DNA of 64,000 bases from Panax quinquefolius (Eukaryota > Streptophyta > Magnoliopsida > Apiales > Araliaceae). A program made the position numbers and the translations under genes. The stretch spans positions 43,576,464 through 43,640,463 of the forward strand of contig CM035162.1 of NCBI GenBank assembly GCA_020205615.1, given 5' to 3'. The first letter of the stretch is position 1. Each line of letters starts with the position of its first letter. This document shows, in pieces, positions 32,653-44,536 of this stretch. The notes below the pieces were generated by a model. The model worked only from the letters and a program-made list of their open reading frames with translations, was not told the DNA's origin and ran no database searches.

Positions 32653-34634
32653 ATGTCAGCCGACCGGAGTTGGATGTACCGTAGGATACCCAGTGATGGG
32701 AGGGGATTAGTCTCAGCTTATCGTGATGGGGTATCAGATTTCTTGAACAAAGCAATAAAACATGTTGATGATCCGAACGGGAAGATGCGATGCCCGTGTG
32801 TCAAGTGTACAAACATGATCTAAAAGAAAGTCGACGAGATTAAATTCGAATTATTTTTTCGTGGATTTGTGGATTGGTACTTTGTATGGACTCATCACAA
32901 GGAATCAGCTGAGCTGAGAGAAGTGATCGATAGTACCGTGGAACAACCAATTCTATGGGATTTATATGCCTAAAATTATGATCCAGTGGTGATGTTGGTC
33001 GATGCTTATGGCCCTACTAATATTGACTGGGCTAAATATGAGCCTTCTTCAAGCAGTTCTAAGCAAGTGCCAAATGATACAGTTGCCGCCATTTACATAT
33101 TGCTATTTGAATCTAAGGTCTTGTTGTATCCGGGAAATGATACGGACACCAAGCTTTCTGCAGTGACGATGCTCTTATACTTCAAGAATGAGCACGACTG
33201 TAGTGAGAGAGGTTTCAACGATTTGATTGTTATAGTTGGACAGTTCTTACCCAAGGATCATACTCTTCCTGCGAATTATTAAGAAGTGAAGAAGATGGTC
33301 AAGGGGTTAAATATGGGGTATCAGAAAATCAATGCTTGTGAGCAGGATTGCATGTTATACTATGGGGTGGATAGATCTAAGGGACAGTGTGATATATGCA
33401 GCTTACCGTGCTACAAGGTGACAAAACATGGGGGGAAGGAGAAACACATTCCGTGAAGATCTTACGGTGCAGATTTCTCTCTTCTGCCGAGGCTTCAGTG
33501 AACTATTCATGTTATCTCATACGGCTCAACATATGAGTTGGCATCGAACAAGGGATGTCGTGCCTGGTCAGCTGACTCACCTAGCAGATGGAGATGAATG
33601 GAAGAGATTTGATGCAAATTATCCTGAGTTTGCAAAAGAAGTTAGGAATGTTAGGCTTCGCATGGCTACCGATGGCTTTTGCCCTTTTAATAATTTTAGT
33701 CAGCCGTACTCAATTTGGCCAGTCATTATGGTTGCTTATGATCTTCCACCATTAATGTGCATGAGGGATACGTATTTGTTTTTGACTTTACTCATACCGG
33801 TGGATAAAAGTCCCACAAAAGACATTAACGTGTACCTTCAACCGTTAGTTGATGAACTAAAGATGTTATAGGAGATAGGGGTCCAGACATATGATAAATT
33901 GATATGCGAGAATTTTATGATGAAGGCAGCCCTGTTATGGACTATCACTGACTTTTCGGCTCTTGGGATGGTTAGTGGTTGGTCAACTCACAGGATGTTG
34001 TCATGTCCAGTGTATATGGGGGATGTGCAAGGCAATCAGTTGCAGCATGGGCATAAATATAGTTTCTTTCGATCTGCTCGTAGATTCTTGCCTCTTGATC
34101 ATAATTACAGAAAGATGTCTGCACAGTTCAACAGAAAGACAAAGAAAAAGGGCCGGAGTTGTTGGTCGATCGTCAGGCAAATGAGGTCTTAAATTTGGTT
34201 GAACCGATTTTGATTTTCCTTCACTTGGGAAGGAGCAAAGTAAATTAAGAGCAATTGGGTGCGGGAAGACTCATAATTGGACACACTCGCCCATATGGTT
34301 TGAGTTGCCGTATTGGGGCACACTTTTAGTTCGTCATTATATAGATGTCATGCATACCGAAAAGAATATTTTCGAGAACTTGTTTTATATTGTGTTAGAT
34401 GCGAGCAGTAAAACCAAAGAAAATGACAACGCTCGAAAAGATTTGGAGGTATTGAACATTAGGCTAGAATTGTGGCTTCGCCCTAATAATACGAAACCTA
34501 AAGCCCCATTTTGTCTTACTAAGCAACAAGTTGAAGACGTGTGTAAGTGGGTTAGTGGGTTGAAGCTCCCAGATGGATATGCGTCGAACATAACACGTTG
34601 TTGTAAGGTCGAGCAATTAAAAATTTCTTGATTC
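32653..34634 (+). pseudogene. CACTA transposase pseudogene (TnpD/Tnp2 type)
   Basis: Starts MSADRSWMYRRIP, the usual beginning of the transposase-associated domain, and reaches CPCVKC (ends at the stop 32821-32823). In the same frame after stops at 32821, 32971 and 33280 come WTHHKE, LLYPGNDTDTKLSAVT, LPANY and INACEQDCMLYYGVD. After a frameshift near 33430 the transposase core follows: MRWH-like MSWHRTRD, RLRMATDGFCPFNNF, SQPYSIWPVIMVAYDLPP, DINVYLQPLVDEL, AALLWTITDFSALGMVSGWS and RRFLPLDH. A further shift gives YWGTLLVRHYIDVMHTEKNI (34305 on) and KLPDGYASNI. The order matches plant CACTA transposases. At least four in-frame stops and two or more frameshifts make it a pseudogene. Confidence 0.92.
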
Positions 34635-34904
34635 AAAAGTCACGATTATCATGTAATCATGCAGAAGTTCTCACACAAATACTTAATACATGTTTTATAA
34701 ATGTTTTTATTAGGCCTTGAGGAGGACCTTGGGCCTAGATCTCACCATTTTAGAGTTTTGGGATAGAGCCCACACGCCTAAGGACGAGCGTGCTTTGTCT
34801 CAGGTAGCTTTAGCTATACGAGTAAAACTCATCTTACTATTTAGCTTTTAGTAATATCCAATTATAAATAAAATGATATAATTAACATACGTATACAAAA
34901 TAAA

Positions 34905-35762
34905 TTACATAACCGATTTCAAAGGCTTCGGAACCAGCGTATGGCTGAGCTGAAGGCTATTAAGAGGGGTTCTGAGCCATTAGATTCTGCCACCGCTTCC
35001 CGATATTATATTAGATTGGGATGAGGAGCTGAGACTATGGGTCGCGTCTCAAGATCCCCCTACTAGAAGTACCGACAGATATCGAGTGTTGGGTCTGCCG
35101 AGGATACCCGCATATACACTTCTTGGAGGTAATATTTTTTATGTTTCACAAAATTATCAGAATTTATAAAATTATATAAATTATTATTATTAGTAATGGA
35201 ATTTATCTATTTTTGTAGGCTCCAGCCAGCGCCAACGTCCGAGAGCACATGTCGGACCATCTCATACGGGCGCTGGCTTAGATGACGAGATCTTCTAGAG
35301 GTCGATAGGGCCGACGGATAGGTTAGTTCTGATCGATCCGATCTTTAAATCATAAGTGATTGCCTAGCGATTCTCGTCTTCACCAAAGTTACTCAAGATA
35401 TTATAAAGAGGGCCTCGTAGAGAAAGTGCAGGATTACTGCGGGAGCGATTCGGACGCTTTCAACGGTGAGATGCTCCAGATGATGACTACCCTCTTGGAG
35501 GAGGCTTTTCGTTTGCCCCCGCCTACTCAAGTATTCTTATTGTTTATGTTATTTTCTATTAAGGCTAGCTTGTTAATTCTCAGATATATACGGACTAATG
35601 ATTTTTATTTATAATTCTTTCAATTGTGTATAATGGCGACGAAATAACCCGACGATGACGAAGGAATCGACGATGATGACTAGGAGGACGGCCAAGATTT
35701 TCAGACACCAGACGGACATCATCCACCTCCGCCCGATGTTGATACTATTACTAGATTATAGC
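34905..35762 (+). pseudogene. Possible second CACTA ORF (TnpA-like), remnant
   Basis: Downstream of the transposase in the same orientation. It includes coding-like FQRLRNQRMAELKAIKRGS (about 34919), RLHQSYSRYYKEGLVEKVQDY...EMLQMMTTLLEEAF (open 35360-35614) and an acidic DDDEGIDDDD tail (about 35652-35685). Short AT-rich gaps resemble introns (GTAATATTTT at about 35129 and TTTTTGTAG before 35220). Position and acidic/helical make-up fit the DNA-binding second protein of En/Spm elements, but no motif proves it. Confidence 0.35.
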
Positions 35763-36149
35763 TAATTTGTATTTATGTTATTCATTCTAGTTCATTAGTA
35801 CATATTTATGTTATTCATTTGTAGAACATTGTACATATTGTAGTTTATATAGTTGTGTCTGTATAATGATATTGCGCTGTATTCATTCATTTGTAGAACA
35901 TTTGTAAATATCATTATTGATGTGATGATATATTAGCTTATATTTGTTATCGTTGTTGATGTTATTTGTTATCAGTTAGTCGATTACGTTGTTGTTGTAA
36001 AATGGTACAGGTTTTTAGCACTACGTTAAATATTTGAATGTGAAATATATTATTGTCTATCTGTAGTGGGATAAAACAGGTTACAGGTACATAAATGGGT
36101 TTAAATACCTAGAAATTACATTTTCAAAAAAATTATCAAAAAAAATTAC

Positions 36150-36670
36150 TTAATTTCAACGGGATAAGCTATTTCCGACTGATATTCCGTCGGATTTATA
36201 AGCCCAGATTAATTTCCAAATAATTTATTTTATTTTATTTTTAGTCAGAAATACCTTAGTTTCGAGGGAAGATTCCGTCGAGAACGGAGGTTAAATATAT
36301 TTCGTGTAATTTATTTTTTCGTTGAAGATAAGCTATAACCGAGAGAAAATTCCGTCAGAAATAATTTGGTGTTATCCTTGATGAAAGTGGTCCCTCGTAA
36401 TTAATCAGTCGAAGATAGAGTACTTGCGACAGAATTGTGCCCTTGAAATAAGTTCGTCAAAGATATGATATATTCGACGGAAATCCGTCAGCAATATGTC
36501 AGTCAAAGATAACATAAGCTCGACGGAATTTACGACGGACTTTATCTCTAACGTGTATATATACGACCGAATTTTCGACGGAATAGTCTCTCGGAAATAA
36601 GCTAGTTCCGACTGAATAGTTTTATGTTCAAGGGAAAATTCCGTCGGAATTAGGGCTTTTTCTAGTAGTG
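36150..36670 (-). repeat. CACTA subterminal repeats and right terminal inverted repeat
   Basis: About a dozen copies of TTCCGTCGGAAT-like motifs in both orientations, then the terminal CACTACTAGAAAAAGC (reverse strand, ending at 36670). In En/Spm elements such motifs bind the element-encoded protein. A minus-strand ORF here is an artefact of the repeats. Confidence 0.85.
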
Positions 36671-36934
36671 TTTGGATCAAGTTGGATTAAATAGTTGTCA
36701 ATTGTCACATATACATTATAACTCGCACTTTCCATAAATATAATAAAATAAAATAAACTTTTTATAACTATGTAAATTGTAATCTATATATTGAGGATAA
36801 ATAATAAATAAAAGTTTCTATAAACATATTGTTAAAGTTTTAGTCAAATATTTGAGAAAAAATAGTTAAATATTCAATGTAAGCTTTTGAATCTAATTTT
36901 AAATTATAAATATGCATATATGCTACAGTATATT
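36671..36934. other. Unassigned AT-rich flank
   Basis: A stretch of 264 bp between the CACTA terminus and LTR J with no recognised feature. Confidence 0.4.
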
Positions 36935-37536
36935 TGTAAGACCCCAACTTTTTATAAATAAAATTGAATTTCCTCTATTCATTATTTTGAAATAATAAGG
37001 TGTTAATTTGATGTAATGCTTTAGTTATGGATGAAATGTGCAAATTTTTCAAAGTAAACAAGTGGTCATAAAATATTCGTTTTGTTAGGGAATATATGTT
37101 TGGTCGTGGAATATTCTTCTTTGTCGTGGGAATATTAAATACGACTTGTGCAAACCATTTAGGGCCCCATAACGAAATAACCTTTTTATAAAAATAACGG
37201 CAGTAGTTATTCTAGTTAAAAGCATTGGAATACCGGTGGTTAAAATAATTGTAATATGCGATGTTGCATGTGGCCTACCAGTATTTACAAGATTTCGATT
37301 ATTGATTCTTACGTAAGAAGTTATTCAATAATTGATACAGTAAAATAACACAGTCTTTCATAATATTGGTGCAATAATTGCTACAGTGATAATTGAATAG
37401 TATTTTGCATTATTAATTCAATAATCGTCACGACACAATAACTCATATTATTGAATTAATATTATTGGATAGCATTACTGATAATGTCTAGAAAGTTCTG
37501 TCGAGGAAAGGGGTTAGGTTATTTAATTGTGCGCCA

Positions 37537-37573
37537 ATAAGAAGAAATTCTTATAGGAAAGCCCCCTCTTTCT
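37537..37573 (+). promoter_or_regulatory. Conserved U3 double hairpin (J copy, compensatory pair)
   Basis: Hairpin 1 is ATAAGAA-GAAA-TTCTTAT, changed on both arms relative to ATAAGGA/TCCTTAT so pairing is kept. Hairpin 2 is GGAAAG-CCCCCT-CTTTCT with one wobble. Confidence 0.6.
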
Positions 37574-37619
37574 TGGGAACGATCTGGTTATCAGTATTTT
37601 GAATCTATAATATTAATTA

Positions 37620-37624
37620 GTAAT
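37620..37624 (+). repeat. Target-site duplication GTAAT (left copy) of K
   Basis: GTAAT at 37620-37624 and 40162-40166 exactly flank K. Confidence 0.9.
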
Positions 37625-38214
37625 TGTAAGACCCCAACTTTCATAAATAAAGATTATTTTTCTCTAAATATCATTTTTGAATATTATGGTGTGAATTTGA
37701 TATAATGTTATAGTTGTGGGTAATATTTATAAATTTTGTAAAGTAAGCAAGTTGTTATAAAATATTCGTTTGGATGGGGAATATTCTTTTTGTCGGAGAA
37801 TATTCGTACGATGACACAATCATTGGTGGACCTCACAACAGAATTATTGTCGGAGTTAGAAAATGACAGAAATATCTTTTTATAAAAATAACGGCGAAAG
37901 TTTTACCGTTAACTGTTGAAATATCCGATGGTAAAAGTACAGTAATACGCGTGGTTGCATATATAGTAGCACACGGTATTGATTATTGATGCTTACGTAA
38001 GAAGCCACTCAATTATACTCAATTATTGCTATAGTAATTGCTGCATAGTATCTCATATTATTGATTCAATTATTATCACAGTATCATCTGCATAATATTT
38101 TATATTATTAAATCAATAATTGAGGCGACAAAGTTATTCATATTATTATTTTCAATATTGACGATGTCTAGAAAGTTCTGTCGAGGAGAGGTTTGGTCAC
38201 CTAATTGCACACCA

Positions 38215-38251
38215 ATAGGGAGAAATCCTTATCGGAAAGCCCCCTCTTTCC
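38215..38251 (+). promoter_or_regulatory. Conserved U3 double hairpin (K copy)
   Basis: Hairpin 1 is ATAGGGA-GAAA-TCCTTAT (38215-38232, one wobble). Hairpin 2 is GGAAAG-CCCCCT-CTTTCC (38234-38251, perfect). Confidence 0.6.
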
Positions 38252-38487
38252 TGGGAATGATCTGTTTGTTAAATATTGTGAGCTATAATATTAATGATGA
38301 ATAATTTTTGGAAGATTAAAAATATGTTGATTGAAGATAAAATGATTTGTGGTAATATTTATTCAATCTTTGATATAAATAAGAAGTCTGTTATGAGACG
38401 TCTGTGGTAAGTTTGGTTTATTCTATGGGGCCCATATGTCATCATCTAAGAGACATTTTTGTCAATAGTAATTGCCTTTACCAGATG

Positions 38488-38766
38488 TCAAACCACTTAT
38501 CGTTTCATATTACAAGCGTCGAACCAATTATCATTTCACATTACATGCGTCGAACCAATTGTCGTTTCACATTACAGGCATCAAACCAATTGTCGTTTCA
38601 CATTACAGGCGTCGAACCAATTGTCGTTTCTCATTACAGGCATCAAACCAATTGTCGTTTCACATTACAGGCGTCAAACCACTTGTTGTTTCACATTACA
38701 GGCGTCAACCAACTTTTCTTTTCACATCACCAGCCGTCAAGCCACTTGCCTTTTCACATTGCAAGG
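38488..38766 (+). repeat. 31-bp U3 minisatellite, nine units (K)
   Basis: Nine units with the core TCGAACCAATTGTCGTTTCA. Units 3-4 and 5-6 form a 62-bp higher-order repeat. It ends about 20 bp before the TATA box. It is open in several frames purely because of its repetitive make-up. Confidence 0.92.
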
Positions 38767-38784
38767 GCTAAGCTAGAAATCTTC

Positions 38785-38793
38785 TATAAATAG
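38785..38793 (+). promoter_or_regulatory. TATA box of K
   Basis: TATAAATAG directly downstream of the minisatellite. The CTCACCAATTCACTA-type stretch 25-40 bp further on recurs in other LTRs and probably marks the transcription start. Confidence 0.65.
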
Positions 38794-40166
38794 AAGCTTA
38801 ATTCTTCTTTCATTCTCACCAATTCACTACGACTCATAAGAGAATTCTATAGAGAGAGGATCAGAGAGAAAGAAGAAGAGTATTCTGTTACTACACTATT
38901 TCAATATCCAATCTCCTACTAATGTAAGGGGTATTATTTCTTTCGTATTCGTAAGTGATATTATTCTTGTTCAATATTCGTAAGAAATAATATTTTCTTC
39001 CATACTCTGTAGTATGTAAGTAATATTATTTCGTTTCATATTCCTAATTCTACACTTATGTTGATAAGTATTGCTTCTATACTCCATGAAATTAGTAGAA
39101 TATCCTTGAACTTTGCGCTTCATCTAGTATCGTTTCACAAAGGATATTTTTCTGAACATTTTGTTAAAGTTTAATCTTTTCATGTCGGAGTACTATTCAC
39201 GGGGTACTATTCATGATAAAAATTGATTTCTTTTATGTCAAAATTATTTTTGATACAATATTATTCTTGAATTTACTCCACAAAGCAGTATCATGTTGGC
39301 AATTTGGACATTATTAAATTCTGGATAAATTGAATTATAAATCTTTAAAATTTATCCTTACTCTCATTTAATTGAATTCTTATATCATTGTCATCATCTT
39401 CATGTTTATATTGTGATGAAAGTCATCTTTGGCCGTAGTGCATAGATGGACTATTGATTGGTATGATTATGACCAGGAATCATTCGGTATAATCATGACC
39501 CGAAATGTTACAAATGATGTGGTAAAAGTCCTCATTGGCTCGTAGTGCATTGATGGATAGTTGTTGGTATGATCATAATCATTGATGATAATAATGAATA
39601 TCCTTGGCCCATAGTGCATGGATAATTCAGTGATGTGGATTATTTATTTAGTTGAGTCTCAGCGATAAAATTGATGATAAACTTTTTAAATCATAGAAGA
39701 TAGTAGATATCATGCTCTACTTGACTCTTCTAATGGATTGTTTGTTTTGTTGTAGTTAAACTTGATGTTTATTATATTTTATCAGTTTAACACTGTTGAA
39801 GGCTAATGATAATTTATTCTGCATTATCTTAATCATAATATTTCTTACTGGGCTAGTTGCGCTCACCATTTTGCTTTCATTGTTCTCGTCAGGAAATGAG
39901 AATATAGTTGGGATGAGTCGGGAAATGGAGTGACGGTCCAAATATGTGGCTATAATAGTCCTCACTATTATGTGAAATAGTGTGATGGTAATTGTAATGG
40001 GGACTTTATTTGGGTTTGGATACTCTCTACGAGATATTATCCGTGTTGAAACTCTCAGTTACGTCTTGTCGTACTGTATCAAAGAAGTTTGTATTTAAAT
40101 TTTGTACCATGTATTTGGCGACCCAAGATGGGTGATGTATACCTATTTTGGGGGCGTCACAGTAAT

Positions 40167-41823
40167 AATTACTAAGGAATTGTAAATAATTTATGAATAT
40201 GATAAGGAAATATTTATTTATGTGGATATAAATGAAGGAATTAATGCTGATGTGTTTTATCAGTATTTTGTAGGAATGGAGGTATTAAAAATCATATGTA
40301 TATGGATTTCGGTCATTTTCTGTTTGAAATTTGGAAAATCTTTCTTCTACAAAGTTGTAGAGAATTAAATTTTCTATGGAATGGACATAAAATTTGTATT
40401 TTTTTGATAAAAGATCTATTTATTATGAATTATTAAAGTTTTTGAAATAAATATTTTTAATTAAAAACATAGGTGGGCCCCACATTTTTTTATGGAAAAA
40501 TGTTGAATTTGGTGGGCCCCACTGATGGTGTGCTAAATTTGGTCAAGAAGGTGCGCGTAGGAAAATTTTAAAGAATATTAATATTTTATTATTTTAGTCT
40601 GCTTTGGCATTCTGACATTTTTCTGTAAATAGGGTGCTTAGTTAAAATTGAAAATCACACCAGAATCTGAAGTTTTCTTTCTCTATAATATCGAGTGTAT
40701 TTTTGTGAGTATTTAGATACTTTAAGAGTTGCTATTCAGTACAAATTTCCTTCAGCGTTATATCCGATATTCTAGTTAAAAGTACTGTTATTTTGAGGTA
40801 AGGGATGTTATTGTATTGGTAAATGATGTTATTTCTTTCAATATAATTATACTGAAATATTGGTATGAATTTTATTATAAAATTTTTACCTTTTCATGTC
40901 GAGGTTACTATTCAAGTATACGACACTATTCACGTATACGACACTATTCACGAAGTATAATTTTTCTTGTGAAATTTCTACCTTTTCATGTTGGGGTTAG
41001 TATTCACGTATACGACACTATTCATGAATACGACACTATTCATAAAAAAATTAAATTTTCTTTTTATGTGTCCAAGTTGTCTGTTATGGTTCCTAGCTTT
41101 GATTGGATCTATGTTTTGAACTTTATTCTTAAATTTTTCTACATAATTGATTATTATGGTATTCTTGAACTTGGATAAACTAAATTACGAATCCTGAATC
41201 GTGTCCTTTATCTCATTGGATTCGTTCTTTAAAATATTTTTCATCATCCTCAGTCTTAATGGTGATACTTGATAAATATCTTTGGTTTGTAGTGCAAAGA
41301 TGAATGATTACCTACTAAATATCTTCAGCTCGTAGCGCAAAGATGGACAGGTGTTGAGATGAACATGACCAACTGGTGATACAAATGAATATCTTTGGCC
41401 CGTAGTGCAAAGAATAATATTTGATTCAAGATGTATATTGATTGATGTTGCAGGGACAAAATATTGATGATGGAATTTTAAATCATAGAAGATAGTAGAC
41501 TTCATTATATAATTAACTCTTCTAATGAATTATTGTTTCCGCTGCAGTTGTTGATCTAAAACTTGTTGTCTATTATATTCTATCAGATTTTTTCCTGTTG
41601 AGGACTAAGGATAATTTGTTGTACATGGGCTAGTTGAGCTCACCCTTTTCTTTATTGTTCCATTTTTCTCAAGAGGCGAGAATATAGCGGGAACTAGTCG
41701 GGATGTGGAGTGATGGTTCCAGATAGTTGTTTTAGCAGTCCTCACTATTTTATAAAATAGTGTATCAATAATTGTAATGAAGACTTATTTGAGTTTGAAT
41801 ATTGTTTAGAAGACAATATTTGT
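40167..41823 (+). mobile_element. LTR J, right part (truncated by D)
   Basis: Continues J after K. It includes a TATA-like GTAAATAGGG near 40628, ACTATTCAC repeats interleaved with ATACGACACTATTCA (about 40905-41045), and three stem-loop units with TATCTTTG/CAAAGAT arms (about 41278, 41320, 41391). Element D begins at 41824, after TTTGT. The last 150-200 bp expected of J are not found anywhere in the window. Confidence 0.8.
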
Positions 41824-42295
41824 TGTAAGACCCCAACTTTTATGAATAAAGAATAATTTTCTCAAAATATATTTTTGAATATTATGGTGTGGATTTGATA
41901 TATTTTTTATAGTTGTGGGTGATATTTACAAATTTTGCAAAGTAAGCAAGTGGTTATATAATATTCGATTGGTCGGGGAATATTCGTTTTAACAGGAATA
42001 TTTAAATGCGGCCGGAACAATCATCCATTGGACCTCATAACGGAAGTATTGTCGTAGTTAGAAAAGCACGTAATTATCTTTTATAAAAATAATGGCGAAA
42101 GTGTCTTTGTTAAAACTATTGAACTACCCTAAGTAGTAAAAGTACAATAATACGCTGCGTGGTTGCATAGTAGAGCAATACACGGTATTGATTATTGATG
42201 CTTACGTGAGAAGTCACTTAGTTATACTCAATTATTACTTCGAGAATTGTTGCATCATATCTCTCATATTATTGATTCAATTATTGTCACAAGAT
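41824..42295 (+). mobile_element. Element D 5' LTR, left part
   Basis: Starts TGTAAGACCCCAACTTTTAT and is broken near 42295 by a reversed L-family LTR. It resumes near 44537 and ends at 46892. Without the insert its length is about 2.8 kb, close to D's 3' LTR. Confidence 0.85.
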
Positions 42296-44536
42296 TCAGA
42301 ATTGACCCCAAAATTCATACCATTTAAATCTCGACTTGATTCGTTAACCATACATTAAATCTCTAATAAAACATCATTATTCGATATTAAAAACACTAAA
42401 ATTGCGGAATAATTAAAACGTTTATACATTTCCTTCTTTCTTGTCCTGAATCGCAACCTTTACATTACATCTCTTTGATTCAATCTTATATCATGAATCG
42501 TTACAACAAAATGACTATACAAAGTCTTACATCATAACTAAATATCCATATACATTGGATAGCTCAACTTACAATTCAACAACATGTTACGTTCAAAATA
42601 TGAAATACATTTCTCATAAAACATAAGTAATCTTCGTGAATATAGATCTCTATAACTCACTTAGCACATATCTTTACCTTAAAATCTTAACTTGCAAAAG
42701 TGGTTATTTGCAAGAGTGAGCTCGACAAATTCAACAAAGTCTAACAATTTTCATGCATCACATAGCACATAATAACATGCTCGATATACATCTCATTAAA
42801 GTAACACAAAGATACATGCTTTTAATTCACATAGCAAATATAAAGATTGAGTTCCTTACTCAACCATCATTACTTAGCCAAAACAATGCAGTCATATATT
42901 GACTTTAACATTTCATGATTTCAACATGTATAACATATCATGCAATTTAAAATAGTTCATCAAGTCCACGAGAAAATAGGAACCAAAGACTTGCGCTTGA
43001 TCGTTGTTTACCAATAACAGTTTAACAGCTTACAGTTATCTGCACTTCACGTGCCCTACACAATTATATAATCATACACATCAACTATTAGTAACATAAC
43101 AACACATAGTACTTGTAATGTAAACTCTACTCCACATCTCATAATCTTTCCTATTAATTAGCACACAATGTTCAATTAGATTGTGTTAACTTTCAACTTA
43201 TATCTCACTATATTTCATATTCGCATTTCATTCAAGTGCTTCAGTCTTTCTTATTAGTTTTATATTAAATCTATTTCATATCTTATAATATTCATTTCAA
43301 TTGAATGAAAACACTTTTTAAGTTCATTAACACTTGGCACGGTGTTTCGACGTTCAATCGTCACACGCCCGATTTGCCTCTCTTGTGTATGCTTACTATG
43401 CTTCTATAACTTATCTAATACATTATTTAATAATGTTAAGCATCATTATATTTACTAACATACATGTTTTATAACTTAGGACATCATCTTTTATGGTCAG
43501 GAGCACTACACATGCATATGTGCATGCCCGACGCTCTCCGATTGCCCCCAAAAACATAACAGTCCTAACGATGACCATTTTGACTACTGTTACAGACCTC
43601 AAATTAAAAAACTTAAAGCATGAAAGTTGTAGGTATATTCGTCCTCGTTCCGTATCATCTTTAATCAACTCAATTGGAGTTCGTATGAGAAAGTTATGGC
43701 CGTTTTACTACAGGAGGCCAAAATTGTCCGACTGGACTTTTTTCCAATGCCATGGCAAGCGCAAGAACTAAGTCATTCGATGGAAAGCCGTAATAATACG
43801 AGATTGGCGCTGAGGTGTGAATTTCAGCGTTGGGGCTCCATTTTGGGCGTTGGGACGCCGAAAACTAACAGAACGCAGCCCACGAAGAACAGAACAACTA
43901 AATTTATGTCTATAACTTAATTTCTAACACTAATTAACATGTATAACTTATGTCAATTACACATATACACATTATCCAACATGCATATGCTAATTTAAAC
44001 CACTAAACAACAATCACAGAAAACTTAATTCCTTGAAAACACTGTTTTCAACCAAAACACCATTACCGATGTTTGTTTACACAGTGAACATGGTAAACAT
44101 AATTTATAAACCAATTTGATTCCTTTGAATTATGTTTCTCTGAATTTCTTACCCCGTTATCATATACAAGGTTCAATTTCATAACTTCATAATTAACGTA
44201 CACTAATTTTGTTATCTTACAAAAATCATATTCATGCATATGTGTTCACCAGAAACCAATTCCCTTACTTGTATACATAAATTAGCATACAATCTTGTCT
44301 ATATCGCTTAAACATACAATCATATATATATATATATATGCTAGTATAACACTTACAAAAACATAGTTTTACAAGAATTTTGTAAAAACTTTCTACTCAA
44401 TGAAAAGAAAACACGTAGACATAAATTTCTTAACTCATTAATTATTTATTAAACAAATAAATAATATTATTATTAAATCAATAAAATTGATAATTCAATA
44501 AATATTTAAATATTTAATTAAAAAGTTATTAAAGTT
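42296..44536 (-). mobile_element. L-family LTR nested in D's 5' LTR (minus strand)
   Basis: Reads as the reverse complement of L's LTR. The left end GACCCCAAAATTCATACC corresponds to the LTR end, though its last bases are altered. GCAAAAGTGGTTATTTGC (acceptor region) is at about 42695, the shared module at about 43617-43715, a short TA run at about 44322, and the AAATATTTAATTAAAAA start region at about 44510-44530. No internal region is present. Edges are blurred and no clean duplication is seen, so the exact ends are approximate. Confidence 0.8.

Larger units (their letters stand above)
32307..36670 (+). mobile_element. CACTA (En/Spm-type) transposon, decayed
   Basis: The right end at 36670 is firm: the minus strand reads CACTACTAGAAAAAGCCC, a classic CACTA terminal inverted repeat. 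The last 500 bp (about 36150-36655) are packed with subterminal CCGTCGGAAT / ATTCCGACGG-like repeats in both orientations. The left end is tentative: TACTACTAAAAATA at 32307-32320 resembles a decayed terminus and is preceded by TTT, matching TTT after 36670. Inside are a transposase pseudogene and remains of a second ORF. A low-complexity A/T tract (about 32330-32520) follows the left end. Confidence 0.8.
36935..37624 (+). mobile_element. LTR J, left part
   Basis: Starts TGTAAGACCCCAACTTTTTA. It holds the hairpin block with the compensated variant ATAAGAA-GAAA-TTCTTAT (37537-37554) and hairpin 2 at 37556-37573. It is interrupted at 37624 by solo LTR K (duplication GTAAT) and resumes at 40167. 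Confidence 0.85.
37625..40161 (+). mobile_element. Solo LTR K (2,537 bp)
   Basis: Starts TGTAAGACCCCAACTTTCAT, ends TTTTGGGGGCGTCACA, and is flanked by GTAAT on both sides with no internal region. It contains the hairpin block (38215-38251), a nine-unit 31-bp minisatellite, TATAAATAG at 38785-38793, a donor-like AAT^GTAAGG at 38933, stem-loop units at about 39426, 39530 and 39600, and an acceptor-like TTCTCGTCAG at 39883-39892. It is nested in LTR J. Confidence 0.93.

Noticed and set aside
36405..36680. 91-codon minus-strand ORF
   Set aside because: It lies over the CACTA subterminal repeats and the terminal inverted repeat, with no family resemblance.
38404..38793. Three overlapping ORFs with a periodic protein pattern, array-like repeat
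   Set aside because: Caused by the 31-bp minisatellite. There are no spacers as in CRISPR and no conserved protein.
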